From assembly GCF_001936575.1 (NCBI RefSeq), contig NZ_MSMP01000011.1:1-64000 (forward strand): a DNA stretch of 64,000 nt, read 5' to 3'. Positions 34,402-42,311 of the stretch are shown here, in pieces. The notes beneath the pieces were generated by a model. That model saw nothing but the letters and a program-made list of their open reading frames with translations. It made no database searches and had not been told where the DNA came from. Position 1 is the stretch's first letter. The number at the start of each line of letters is the position of its first letter. The position numbers and the translations under genes are program-made. Source of the stretch: Tenacibaculum agarivorans. Its GTDB lineage: Bacteria > Bacteroidota > Bacteroidia > Flavobacteriales > Flavobacteriaceae.

Positions 34402-35121
34402 TTATTCATTCAATAAACCTTCTTTATAAAGTATTGTTCTACTAACAGGTTCTAGTTCTTTTTTTGTTTCCGGATGAATTCCACGATGTGTAAAAAACTC
34501 TCCTTTTCCTTCTCTATTTTTACCATACCAATAATTTTCTTTTCTTTCATTATCTTTCATTATTGTAAAAAAAATAGTGCTAGTGTCTACAGCTTTTTTT
34601 CTAAAAGCTTTGATGTTTATTTTATATTCTGTGTTGTCTATAGCCCCATTGGTAGTACATGATGTTTTTTCATAATGATCTCCTTTCCATACAATACAAT
34701 CATAAGAATAAAAAAAATGATTTTCATTAATAACGATAGCAATATAAAGTGTGATGAATAAACTCAAACTTATAGTAACAGTCTTTTTCCAGATACTATT
34801 ACTTATCGGCAAGGTAATTACTCCTCTGTTTTTTATGATAAAGTCTTCATAATTTTTATACTCTAGATATTCAGAAATTAGATTGAGTAAAGCTTTTTTG
34901 GGAGTTCCAGCACCATTTGATCTTTCCTCCACATACTTCTCATAATAATTTTTCATTGTTTTAGAAGTAACTGAAACTTGATCTTTTTTGTATTCTTCAA
35001 ACTCAGGTCGTTTTAAAATATGCTCTTCAAAGAAGTCAAAATAACCATTTTTATTTTTTCTATCATTTTCTTCTTCTAACTCAAGTTTTTCATACAAAGC
35101 TTGCAACAATTCTTTCAACAT
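34402..35121 (-). CDS. Single-span membrane protein of unknown function
   Basis: A 239-aa protein. Residues 1-105 form a helical cytoplasmic domain that includes an NYYEKYVEERSNGAGTPKKA segment resembling a DNA- or protein-binding helical pair; one membrane span lies at about residues 112-130 (ITISLSLFITLYIAIVI-like), and the remaining 105 residues are predicted extracytoplasmic with Cys and aromatic residues (FYSYDCIVWKGDHYEKTSC). I cannot name a family. It is divergent from the lipoprotein/kinase operon, with a 19-bp palindrome and opposing promoters between, so it could sense or report on the same signal. Confidence 0.6.
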   Translation of the reverse strand: MLKELLQALYEKLELEEENDRKNKNGYFDFFEEHILKRPEFEEYKKDQVSVTSKTMKNYYEKYVEERSNGAGTPKKALLNLISEYLEYKNYEDFIIKNRGVITLPISNSIWKKTVTISLSLFITLYIAIVINENHFFYSYDCIVWKGDHYEKTSCTTNGAIDNTEYKINIKAFRKKAVDTSTIFFTIMKDNERKENYWYGKNREGKGEFFTHRGIHPETKKELEPVSRTILYKEGLLNE

Positions 35122-35143
35122 ATTATATGGAAATTGATTTTTC

Positions 35144-35151
35144 CAAAAATA
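35144..35151 (-). promoter_or_regulatory. Promoter -7 element of the 34402-35121 gene
   Basis: TATTTTTG on the minus strand, 22 nt before the ATG at 35121. Confidence 0.45.
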
Positions 35152-35189
35152 AATTCTATGGAAAATTTATGGAAAAGGATATCCGTAAA

Positions 35190-35208
35190 ATAGAAAAATA
35201 TTTTCTAT
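35190..35208. promoter_or_regulatory. 19-bp palindrome between divergent promoters
   Basis: ATAGAAAA and TTTTCTAT flank a 3-nt centre: a perfect 8-bp inverted repeat located between the minus-strand -7 (35144-35151) and the plus-strand -7 (35251-35258). A shared operator is plausible. Confidence 0.4.
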
Positions 35209-35250
35209 TTCTTTTCTGTTGATTTTCTACAAAATACTGAAAATCAGAGA

Positions 35251-35258
35251 TATGTTTG
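35251..35258 (+). promoter_or_regulatory. Promoter -7 element of the structured leader
   Basis: TATGTTTG fits TAnnTTTG. Transcription would start near 35265 and run through the GC-rich region toward the lipoprotein gene at 35500. No -33 TTG at the usual distance. Confidence 0.45.
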
Positions 35259-35264
35259 TGGTGT

Positions 35265-35470
35265 GATTGATCGGGGAATCAAAATATAAACACTACGATT
35301 TTTTCACAATCTATGAGATCTACATCAGCTGACATTTTAAGAAGGGAAGCTTTTAAACGAAGCTGATTAGACACCTCACTTCCCGCGAAAGAGGCGCGCG
35401 ACTCTTTTAAAATTTTAGGCTTTTCCAAGCACATTTTGGAACTGAGCACTCTTGCTTGGAAAGAACATTA
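35265..35470 (+). ncRNA. Structured RNA candidate (leader or small RNA)
   Basis: No ORF is visible between 35122 and 35499. The region contains inverted pairs: ATCAGCT (35324) with AGCTGAT (35361); GGGAAG (35344) with CTTCCC (35379), which crosses the first pair as in a pseudoknot; AAAGAG (35388) with CTCTTT (35402), followed by TTAAAATTTT; and TTTCCAAGCA (35422) with TGCTTGGAAA (35453). TTCCAA (35423) can also pair with TTGGAA (35436). The segment CCCGCGAAAGAGGCGCGCG is far richer in G+C than its surroundings. It could be a riboswitch-like leader of the lipoprotein/kinase operon or a separate small RNA ending near 35417. I recognise no known RNA family. Confidence 0.45.
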
Positions 35471-35499
35471 ATGCTCAAATTTTAATAGAGAATTTTATT

Positions 35500-35703
35500 A
35501 TGAAACGATTATTTATAATATTCGCACTGATTATAGGGAACACCATTTTTACATCTTGTACAGATTTAACGGAGGAAAATTTAGTTACAGATGATTTACA
35601 ACAAGAAATACAAGGAACAGGAGGTGGTTCAAATGGAGGAAATAATGATCCAGATCCAGATCCAGAACCTGAACCAGATCCAGAATCTGAAAATGGGAAT
35701 TAA
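35500..35703 (+). CDS. Small lipoprotein with acidic Pro/Asp tail
   Basis: A 67-aa lipoprotein. ATG 35500 gives a 20-residue signal peptide ending in TSCTD (Cys near residue 19). The mature protein is an acidic segment (LTEENLVTDDLQQEIQG), a Gly/Asn spacer and a tail of repeated Asp/Glu-Pro (DPDPDPEPEPDPESE). It lacks any recognisable fold and is probably an unstructured surface tether or a small sensor ligand. It heads an operon with the TPR kinase (41-bp gap) and lies under the structured leader. Confidence 0.65.
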   Translation: MKRLFIIFALIIGNTIFTSCTDLTEENLVTDDLQQEIQGTGGGSNGGNNDPDPDPEPEPDPESENGN

Positions 35704-35744
35704 AAGACTTGATATATAATTCATAAAAGTTTTAAATTAGGAGG

Positions 35745-37472
35745 ATGAAATTGTACAAATTAGTCCTCCTCTTTTTTTTGATCTATTATAATTTTTCGTT
35801 TGGTCAAGAAAATAATGATATCGAAAAAATTAAAAAGAAAATATCAATAGCTAAAGAAGATCGAGATTTAGCAAGGAACTACTATAAACTAGGTTATACA
35901 TATAATAAACAAAAACAATTAGACAGCGCTTATAGGTATATTTTATTATCCAAAAATTTACATATAAAACTAAAAGATACTTTAGAGGTAGCAAAAAGAT
36001 TATATAGTTTAGGGAAAATAGAATATAAGAAAGAATTATATTTTAAAAGCGACTCCACTCTTGTTGAGGCTTTAAAGTTATTAAAAGAGAAAAAGAATGA
36101 GCTTAAAATAACTACTTCGATATACAATTTGTTAGGAATTAATGCAAATTTGACGAATAAATACAAACAAGCTATAGAATGGTATAATAAAGCTCTATTG
36201 TTGGCAAAAGATTCTGTAAACAAGTATAGATATTTAAATAATATAGCTAATAATTTTATTTCATTAGAAAAATATAATAAGGCTAAAGATATCTTATTCA
36301 AGATAAAAACAAGTTCTTATTTTGATAGTTTAAATCTTGATTTGCGATGGAAAGTTATTGATAATTTTAACTATGCAAAACTTGAAAATGGTGAAACAGT
36401 AGAAGAAGAGGAATTTTTAAGAATTGCAGAGGCTAAAAAAGAAAAAAACGAAATAGCCAGTTTATTTACAAGTTACTCTTATTTAAGTTACTGTAATAAA
36501 AAAAATAAAAATTTAAAAAGAGCTCAATATTATGCGAATTTGATGTATAAACTTTCTTTTGATTATGATAGACCAAATGATAGAGTTTTTGCAATTGATC
36601 AAATTTTATCTTTACAACCTGGATCATACTTTAAAAAATTAAGTGAAGAAAGAATGTTTTTATCTGATAGTATAAATAATGCTAAGCAAAAAAAAAGAAA
36701 CGAATTTGTAACAAATGTTTATAATTACGATGAAGCAAATAGGAAAAAATTAATAGCAGAAGCAAATTACGCAAAAGAAAAAACCAAGCACTTAGAACAA
36801 AAATCTCAAAAACAACAATGGATTTTTACAGCCATAGCTTTATTACTGACTTCAATTACCTATATCTATTATAGGAGGCAAAAAACAAAAAAAGAAAAAA
36901 TAATAGAAGTCTATAAAACAGAAACCCGATTGGCTAAAAAAATACATGATGAATTGGCCAATGATGTGTATTTAGCTATGAATAAATTACAAAATAGTGA
37001 AGCAGTACAATCCTCAGAATTACTAGTTGATTTGGATAAAATATATAAACAAACAAGAGACATATCTCATGAAAATAGTCCTGTAGTCACAGGAGAAAAG
37101 TTTCAAGAGTTTTTACAACAACTTTTTATAGATTTCTCAACAGACGAGTGTAAAATTATGAATAAAGGGTTGTCAGAAATACAAGTAAATATGCTAACCA
37201 AAGAAAAGCAAATTGTAGTATATAGAGTGTTGCAAGAACTTTTAGTAAATATGAAAAAGCATAGTCAAGCTAATTTAGTAGTTATTGCTTTTGAACAAGA
37301 AAAAGATAAAATTAAAGTTCGTTATAAAGATAATGGACTAGGTACAGAACTAATCGCTAGCAAAAATGGATTGAAGAATATGGAAACCCGTATGCAATCC
37401 ATTGGAGGAACAATTACATTTGATTCAGAAAAACAAAAAGGTTTTCAGGCGAAATTCCAATTTAAAAAGTAA
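35745..37472 (+). CDS. TPR-containing histidine kinase, NarL/HisKA_3 type
   Basis: A 575-aa kinase. Signal peptide to about residue 21; TPR repeats at about residues 30-300 (for example YNLLGINANLTNKYKQAIEWYNKAL); coiled coil; membrane span near residues 364-381 (WIFTAIALLLTSITYIYY). The phosphoacceptor is His401 in KIHDELANDVY, the HisKA_3-like arrangement seen in kinases that pair with LuxR-type regulators. The ATPase domain has ELLVNMKKHSQAN (N box), DNGLGT (G1) and NGLKNMETRMQSIGG (G2). The partner regulator starts 2 bp after the stop. Confidence 0.9.
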   Translation: MKLYKLVLLFFLIYYNFSFGQENNDIEKIKKKISIAKEDRDLARNYYKLGYTYNKQKQLDSAYRYILLSKNLHIKLKDTLEVAKRLYSLGKIEYKKELYFKSDSTLVEALKLLKEKKNELKITTSIYNLLGINANLTNKYKQAIEWYNKALLLAKDSVNKYRYLNNIANNFISLEKYNKAKDILFKIKTSSYFDSLNLDLRWKVIDNFNYAKLENGETVEEEEFLRIAEAKKEKNEIASLFTSYSYLSYCNKKNKNLKRAQYYANLMYKLSFDYDRPNDRVFAIDQILSLQPGSYFKKLSEERMFLSDSINNAKQKKRNEFVTNVYNYDEANRKKLIAEANYAKEKTKHLEQKSQKQQWIFTAIALLLTSITYIYYRRQKTKKEKIIEVYKTETRLAKKIHDELANDVYLAMNKLQNSEAVQSSELLVDLDKIYKQTRDISHENSPVVTGEKFQEFLQQLFIDFSTDECKIMNKGLSEIQVNMLTKEKQIVVYRVLQELLVNMKKHSQANLVVIAFEQEKDKIKVRYKDNGLGTELIASKNGLKNMETRMQSIGGTITFDSEKQKGFQAKFQFKK

Positions 37473-37474
37473 TT

Positions 37475-38140
37475 ATGTTTCAAAAAGTATTAATAGCAGA
37501 AGATGCGGATTTAGCTTCAAGCGGAGTACGTAAGGCCTTAGAAGAATTAGAAATACCTAAAATAGAGTATTCACAATATTGCGACGAAGCTTTTATAAAA
37601 TTTAAAAATGCAATTCGAATAGAAGAGCCCTTCGATTTATTAATTAGTGATTTATCATTTGTTGGAAATCCTAATACCCAACGATTACATTCTGGTGATG
37701 AATTAGTGAAGGAAGTAAAAAGTTTAGATCCTACGCTAAAAACTATACTTTTTTCAATAGAAGATAGACCATTTAAAGTAAAACAATTATGTAATGATTT
37801 AGCATTAAATGGATATGTGTGGAAGTCCAATGATGCTTTAAAAGATCTAAAAAAAGCAATTTCTTTAATTAAAGACGATAACTTTTTTATCTCTCCTCAA
37901 TTAGCTCACGTACTTAGGTCGAAAGAAAGTTTTGAAATAACGTCCTTTGATATTTTCTTATTACAACATTTAGCAGAAGGATTAGAACAAAAAGAAATAA
38001 GTGAAGAACTAAAGAAAAAAGGAATAAAACCTTCTAGTACAAGTTCTGTAGAAAAAAGACTAAAATTACTTAAAGAAAACTTTAATGCAAGTAACCCTAC
38101 CCAATTAGTAGCTATTACTAAAGATTTTGGGTTGATATAG
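37475..38140 (+). CDS. LuxR-type response regulator
   Basis: A 221-aa response regulator, 2 bp after the kinase and so surely its partner. The receiver (residues 1-125) has Glu8-Asp9, phosphoacceptor Asp59 in LISDLSF and Lys near residue 108 (WKSNDAL). The C-terminal helix-turn-helix (about residues 150-215) has LLQHLAEGLEQKEISEEL and SSVEKRLKLLKE, a LuxR/GerE-like shape with a somewhat unusual recognition helix. Confidence 0.9.
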   Translation: MFQKVLIAEDADLASSGVRKALEELEIPKIEYSQYCDEAFIKFKNAIRIEEPFDLLISDLSFVGNPNTQRLHSGDELVKEVKSLDPTLKTILFSIEDRPFKVKQLCNDLALNGYVWKSNDALKDLKKAISLIKDDNFFISPQLAHVLRSKESFEITSFDIFLLQHLAEGLEQKEISEELKKKGIKPSSTSSVEKRLKLLKENFNASNPTQLVAITKDFGLI

Positions 38141-38209
38141 TAATGAGTATTACACTTAATTTACTAAAGTAAAAATATCATAAATAAATATTGTTTAATA
38201 ATTCACTTA

Positions 38210-38240
38210 CTCTACGGCTACCCGTAGGGTTTTGTTGTTT
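38210..38240 (+). terminator. Terminator after the kinase/regulator operon
   Basis: CTCTACGG and CCGTAGGG pair (one T-G pair) with a 4-nt loop, followed by TTTTGTTGTTTT. Confidence 0.7.
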
Positions 38241-38286
38241 TATACAGGTAGTTTTGAAATAATATTAATTTCAAAATAGTTATAAA

Positions 38287-38457
38287 ATGACACAAACACC
38301 ATTAGGAACCATTAGAAGAACTGGACAAAAATGTCCAGAATCAGGAGTATGGGAAGCACAGGCAAATCCATCAGGTACTATTCCATTAACTAAAGGAGAA
38401 ACATTTCCGCCGCATAATAAAGAAGCGGTAGATTGGAAACTAATTGCTTATGCTTAA
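38287..38457 (+). CDS. 56-aa CPxSGxW small protein
   Basis: A short ORF (ATG 38287, TAA 38455-38457). The peptide has a distinctive pattern: TGQKCPESGVWEA, then IPLTKGETFPPH and a C-terminal VDWKLIAY. The single Cys, paired Trp and Pro-Pro turn suggest a small beta domain conserved as a unit; I recall similar 'CPxSGxW...PP...W.L' small proteins in other bacteria but cannot name the family. It is cytoplasmic or secreted by an unknown route, and is bracketed by two terminators, so it is its own transcript. Confidence 0.65.
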   Translation: MTQTPLGTIRRTGQKCPESGVWEAQANPSGTIPLTKGETFPPHNKEAVDWKLIAYA

Positions 38458-38482
38458 AAGTTATTTTTAAAGTAGTTTTTAG

Positions 38483-38514
38483 ACCTTACGGATAGTCGTA
38501 AGGTTTTGTTTTTT
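38483..38514 (+). terminator. Terminator of the 56-aa gene
   Basis: ACCTTACG and CGTAAGGT pair over 8 bp with a 6-nt loop, followed by TTTGTTTTTT. Confidence 0.8.
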
Positions 38515-38640
38515 AGTAAAGTTAGTTTTGAAATGTAATACAATTTGTAGTCGGTTATGTTTTCGACAAAGGTTCTCAAATGCTAACTAATTAACTAACG
38601 CCGAATTGGAATCTTATAGGCATATTAAAATTATACTCAT

Positions 38641-38937
38641 ATGAAATCTAAAGGAGTAGCTTATTTATTATGGTTCTTTCTAGGGATATTTTCTGGCCAC
38701 AGATTTTATCTTGGAAAAGTAGGAAGTGGAATTTTATATTTATTAACAGGTCAGTTATTTGGCATTGGTTGGATAATTGATCTTTTTACTCTTGGAGATA
38801 TGGTTGATAAATATAATTTAATGCATGGATTTATCGGACCACATAAAGGAAATGTAAATCAAAGTCAAAATGTAGTTGTAAATGTAACAGCTCCTGTTCA
38901 ACAAGCTCCAAGTAAAACAGAATCTTCGATAACATAA
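38641..38937 (+). CDS. TM2-domain membrane protein
   Basis: A 98-aa protein with a TM2 domain: two membrane helices (AYLLWFFLGIFSGHRFYLG and ILYLLTGQLFGIGWIIDLF) joined by the short GKVGSG turn, then the DMVDKYN motif typical of the family. The tail (residues 75-98) is polar and rich in Gln, Val and Asn (NVVVNVTAPVQQAP). TM2 proteins are small membrane proteins of poorly known role. Alone between terminators. Confidence 0.88.
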   Translation: MKSKGVAYLLWFFLGIFSGHRFYLGKVGSGILYLLTGQLFGIGWIIDLFTLGDMVDKYNLMHGFIGPHKGNVNQSQNVVVNVTAPVQQAPSKTESSIT

Positions 38938-39030
38938 TTTCTAAAAGTGAACAATAAAACATTCTAGATAAAAATATTGTGTAACAGAAAACTATGATTG
39001 AATAAGAAGATCTTTATGAATGATCGGTAA

Positions 39031-39070
39031 AAAAACAAAACCTTACGACTTCCCGTAAGGTTTTGTTTTT
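39031..39070. terminator. Bidirectional 17-bp terminator hairpin
   Basis: AAAAACAAAACCTTACG (39031-39047) and CGTAAGGTTTTGTTTTT (39054-39070) form a perfect 17-bp stem around a 6-nt loop. A tracts on one side and T tracts on the other allow it to work in both directions. Confidence 0.85.
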
Positions 39071-39130
39071 ACATAGCGTTAATTTTATCAGTAAAGATTA
39101 AAAAACGCATTAATGACCAAGGAATCAAAA

Positions 39131-39628
39131 ATGAAAAAATATGTATTACTAAGCTCTTTTTTAGTATTGGTAGCATGCCTACTCTTAGTACTAAATCATA
39201 AAAAAGAAACACAAAAAAAAGCAAAGTATTCAAATAGTAAAGTTTGTTATGTAGCAGTAAAAGCTAGATGTACAGGATCAATCTATTGTCGAGCTTGTAA
39301 AAACTGTAGTAGATGCAAATATTGTAATAGTGGAGGGGCATGTGGTGTGTGTACTGATAAACGAAAAAGAAGAACCACAACTCCAGAAGAACAATATACC
39401 ACAGCACCTAGTGAAGTATCTTTAACTACTAAAATTGCTCAAGTAAAAAAATATAATACACCACTAAGAAGTGGAGCTGATGAAAGTTTTTATGTGATTC
39501 AGAATCTAAATAAATATGAAGTTTTAAAAGTTTTAAAACTTGAAAAAGAATGGTTCAAAGTTAAAGTAATACGAACAGATGCAATTGGATTTATTCATTC
39601 AAAGTATATAATGATACTTAATAATTAA
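39131..39628 (+). CDS. Cysteine-rich protein with SH3-like C terminus
   Basis: A 165-aa protein (start at ATG 39131; an in-frame ATG at 39113 would add six residues). A signal/anchor segment covers about residues 2-20. It is followed by a cysteine-dense segment (residues 35-75, about ten Cys, including CRACKNCSRCKYCNSGG) that could bind metal or form disulfides. After a Thr/Pro linker, the last 65 residues resemble a bacterial SH3 (SH3b) domain: TPLRSGADESFYVIQNLNK and EWFKVKVIRTDAIGFIHSKY. It lies 11 bp upstream of the next small gene and is probably in one transcript with it. Confidence 0.7.
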   Translation: MKKYVLLSSFLVLVACLLLVLNHKKETQKKAKYSNSKVCYVAVKARCTGSIYCRACKNCSRCKYCNSGGACGVCTDKRKRRTTTPEEQYTTAPSEVSLTTKIAQVKKYNTPLRSGADESFYVIQNLNKYEVLKVLKLEKEWFKVKVIRTDAIGFIHSKYIMILNN

Positions 39629-39639
39629 ATAGATAAAAA

Positions 39640-39891
39640 ATGAAAAGCTTTAGAATAAGTATAAGAAAAAGAATTTATATATCATTTTCCCTATTGTTTG
39701 TATTATCAGCGTTTCAACAGAAGGAACAAGAAAAAGTTTATATATGCGTAAGTATAAAGAGTGAGAGATATCACTACAACAAAGAGTGTAGAGGATTATC
39801 TGGATGCAAATCAAAAGTAAAAATGATTACAAAGAAAAAAGCAGAAAGATTTGGAAGAATTTTATGTAAAATAGAGCGGAAGAAAAATTAG
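39640..39891 (+). CDS. Small basic cysteine-containing exported protein
   Basis: An 83-aa protein with an N-terminal hydrophobic segment (residues 12-27) and a basic mature part. The pattern YICVSIKSERYHYNKECRGL...CKSKVKMITKKKAERFGRILC matches a small family I recall as 'YHxxxxCRGL' proteins found in many Bacteroidota genomes and as the tail of some nucleases; I cannot cite a function. Four Cys (one in the leading strand, two around RGLSG and one near the end) suggest two disulfides or a metal site. It may be secreted together with the upstream SH3-like protein. Confidence 0.65.
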   Translation: MKSFRISIRKRIYISFSLLFVLSAFQQKEQEKVYICVSIKSERYHYNKECRGLSGCKSKVKMITKKKAERFGRILCKIERKKN

Positions 39892-39919
39892 AGAATTTAA
39901 AATAAAAAATCAAAAACTA

Positions 39920-40099
39920 TTGGTTAAATGGTATAGGAGTGTACAAAATGTTATATCAAACGGTTTTTGGGAATTAGAAATGTTCCCTGAAGTACATATT
40001 TTCAAAAAAGGAAAAAGAATAGCTTCTTTTATAGATGCTTCAGATACAACTAAATCTGATTTTGTAGCCTATCTGAAAAAAATTGAACAATCAAATTAG
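39920..40099 (+). pseudogene. Short ORF or gene fragment, thioredoxin-like end
   Basis: From the TTG at 39920 a reading frame of 59 residues runs to TAG 40097-40099: it includes FWELEMFPEVHIFKKGKRIASF and ends YLKKIEQSN. The EMFPEVHIFKKGKRI part resembles the beta-3/beta-4 end of a thioredoxin-fold protein, but the CxxC half is missing, no ATG precedes it in frame before the stop at 39872, and no Cys is present. It is either a remnant of a larger gene or a small non-ATG gene. Confidence 0.35.
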
Positions 40100-40145
40100 A
40101 TTTTTAAATATTAAAATTTAATTTTCACATATTTTATTTGGCTAT

Positions 40146-40178
40146 ACGTCAACGTTTTCAACAGGGTTGGCGTTTTTT
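40146..40178 (+). terminator. Terminator upstream of parE
   Basis: ACGTCAAC and GTTGGCGT pair (one T-G pair) around a 12-nt loop, followed by TTTTTGT. It ends the small-gene cluster transcript. Confidence 0.65.
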
Positions 40179-40262
40179 GTTAATTAAATCATTGAAGTAA
40201 TTAATAAAAAAATAAACCTAAATACTATATTAGCAGTTCATACAAGAATCTCTACATATTTT

Positions 40263-42122
40263 ATGGCGCAAGAAACAAAATATACCGAAGATAATATACG
40301 ATCACTCGACTGGAAAGAGCATATCCGTATGCGGCCAGGTATGTATATTGGTAAGTTAGGAGATGGTTCTTCTCCTGATGATGGAATATACATTTTAGTA
40401 AAAGAAGTTCTCGATAATTCGATAGATGAATTTGTAATGGGAACAGGAAAAACTATCGAAGTATCTATCCAAGGGAATAAAGTTATTGTTCGAGATTATG
40501 GTAGAGGAATACCTTTAGGAAAAGTCGTAGATGTAGTATCTAAAATGAATACCGGAGGTAAATACGATTCGAGAGCCTTTAAAAAATCGGTAGGATTAAA
40601 TGGAGTTGGTACCAAGGCTGTAAATGCCTTATCTACTTTTTTTAGAGTAGAGAGTACTCGCGATGGAAAATCTGCTTCTGCTGAATTTGAAAGAGGTAAC
40701 CTAACAAATCAAGATTTATTAGAGGAAACGTCTAGGCGAAGAGGAACTAAAGTGACCTTTATTGCTGATGATAGTATTTTTAAAAATTATAAGTATCGTC
40801 CAGAATATATTATTCGCTTACTTAAAAACTATGTGTACTTAAATCCTGGGTTAACCATAGTTTTTAATGGAGAAAAGTATTATTCTGAAAATGGATTAAA
40901 AGATTTATTAGAAGATAATAATAACAAAGAGGATATGTTATATCCTATTATCCATTTAAGAGGAGATGATATTGAAGTAGCTATTACACACAGTAAAACA
41001 CAGTATTCAGAGGAATATCATTCGTTTGTTAATGGACAAAATACTACGCAAGGAGGAACACATCAAGCTGCATTTAGAGAAGCTGTAGTAAAAACAGTAC
41101 GTGAATTCTATGGAAAAAACTTTGATGCATCTGATGTTAGAAAGTCGATTATAGGAGCTATATCTATAAAAGTAATGGAACCTGTTTTTGAAAGTCAAAC
41201 AAAAACAAAATTAGGTTCTACAGAAATGGGAGGTGATTTGCCAACGGTTAGGACTTATATAAACGATTTTATAAAAAACAAGCTAGATAATTATTTACAT
41301 AAAAATACTGAAGTAGCTGAAAAACTTCAAAAGAAAATTTTACAGGCTGAGAAAGAACGTAAAGAATTATCTGGAATTCGAAAGTTAGCAAGAGATAGAG
41401 CTAAAAAAGCAAGTTTACATAATAAGAAACTGAGAGATTGTCGTATTCATTTCGGAGATACTAAAAAAGAAGATTACTTAAATACAACCTTGTTTATTAC
41501 CGAGGGAGATTCAGCTTCTGGGTCTATTACTAAATCAAGAAATGTAAATACACAAGCAGTATTCAGTTTAAAAGGAAAACCGTTAAATTCATACGGATTA
41601 ACAAAGAAAATTGTATATGAAAATGAGGAGTTTAATTTACTTCAAGCAGCATTAAATATAGAAGATGGATTAGAAGGTTTACGCTACAATAATATTGTAA
41701 TCGCAACTGATGCCGATGTCGATGGAATGCATATTCGTTTGTTATTAATAACCTTCTTTTTGCAGTTTTTTCCAGAAGTAATCAAAGAAGGACATCTGTA
41801 CATTTTAGAAACACCATTATTTAGGGTTCGAAATAAAAAAGAAACTATTTATTGTTATTCTGAAGAAGAAAAACAACAAGCAATACATAAGTTAAGAGGG
41901 AAACCCGAAATCACACGATTTAAAGGACTAGGGGAGATTTCACCAAATGAATTTGTCCATTTCATTGGAGATAATATTCGTTTAGACCCTGTGATGTTAG
42001 ATAAAGAAATGTCTATAGATCAAATGTTACAATTCTATATGGGTAAAAACACACCAGATCGCCAAAAATTTATTATCGAAAATTTAAAGGTTGAACAGGA
42101 TTTAATTGAAGAAGAGAAGTAA
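40263..42122 (+). CDS. parE: DNA topoisomerase IV subunit B
   Basis: A 619-aa type IIA topoisomerase ATPase subunit. The GHKL ATPase domain shows [19 protein letters not shown] (N box), [11 protein letters not shown] (G1) and [14 protein letters not shown] (G2). The TOPRIM domain has TEGDSASG and the DADVDGMHI metal site. The length is that of ParE rather than GyrB, and it is followed by parC, so it is topoisomerase IV, which decatenates daughter chromosomes. A 58-aa membrane ORF overlaps its end and the parC gene follows 189 bp later. Confidence 0.95.
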   Translation: MAQETKYTEDNIRSLDWKEHIRMRPGMYIGKLGDGSSPDDGIYILVKEVLDNSIDEFVMGTGKTIEVSIQGNKVIVRDYGRGIPLGKVVDVVSKMNTGGKYDSRAFKKSVGLNGVGTKAVNALSTFFRVESTRDGKSASAEFERGNLTNQDLLEETSRRRGTKVTFIADDSIFKNYKYRPEYIIRLLKNYVYLNPGLTIVFNGEKYYSENGLKDLLEDNNNKEDMLYPIIHLRGDDIEVAITHSKTQYSEEYHSFVNGQNTTQGGTHQAAFREAVVKTVREFYGKNFDASDVRKSIIGAISIKVMEPVFESQTKTKLGSTEMGGDLPTVRTYINDFIKNKLDNYLHKNTEVAEKLQKKILQAEKERKELSGIRKLARDRAKKASLHNKKLRDCRIHFGDTKKEDYLNTTLFITEGDSASGSITKSRNVNTQAVFSLKGKPLNSYGLTKKIVYENEEFNLLQAALNIEDGLEGLRYNNIVIATDADVDGMHIRLLLITFFLQFFPEVIKEGHLYILETPLFRVRNKKETIYCYSEEEKQQAIHKLRGKPEITRFKGLGEISPNEFVHFIGDNIRLDPVMLDKEMSIDQMLQFYMGKNTPDRQKFIIENLKVEQDLIEEEK

Positions 42123-42282
42123 AATAAAACTAAATAGAAATATTTCATTTGTAGCAGTTTTTTTAATCCTATTATTACTATTCTCGATTAATTTTAATGA
42201 TGTAACAAATAGAAGTAATTTTTCATCTTATTTTGGAATTATGGGATTATTAGTCTTTATAATTTTAAAATCGAAGAAATAA
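42106..42282 (+). CDS. 58-aa two-span membrane ORF between parE and parC
   Basis: An ORF in the +1 frame relative to parE, starting at TTG 42106 (overlapping the parE end by 17 bp) and ending at TAA 42282. The peptide is basic at both ends ([16 protein letters not shown]) with two hydrophobic segments ([15 protein letters not shown] and [13 protein letters not shown]) around a polar loop, which is a convincing membrane hairpin. The composition and the coupling to parE argue that it is real; start codon and expression are uncertain. Function unknown. Confidence 0.5.
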   Translation: MKKRSKIKLNRNISFVAVFLILLLLFSINFNDVTNRSNFSSYFGIMGLLVFIILKSKK

Positions 42283-42293
42283 ACTTCAAAACG

Positions 42294-42307
42294 TATAAAC
42301 GTTTATA
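42294..42307. promoter_or_regulatory. Perfect 14-bp palindrome before parC
   Basis: TATAAACGTTTATA is a perfect palindrome ending 4 bp before the parC ATG (42312). It could be an operator or a ribosome-site occluding element; it is unlike the surrounding sequence. Confidence 0.4.
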
Positions 42308-42311
42308 ATAC

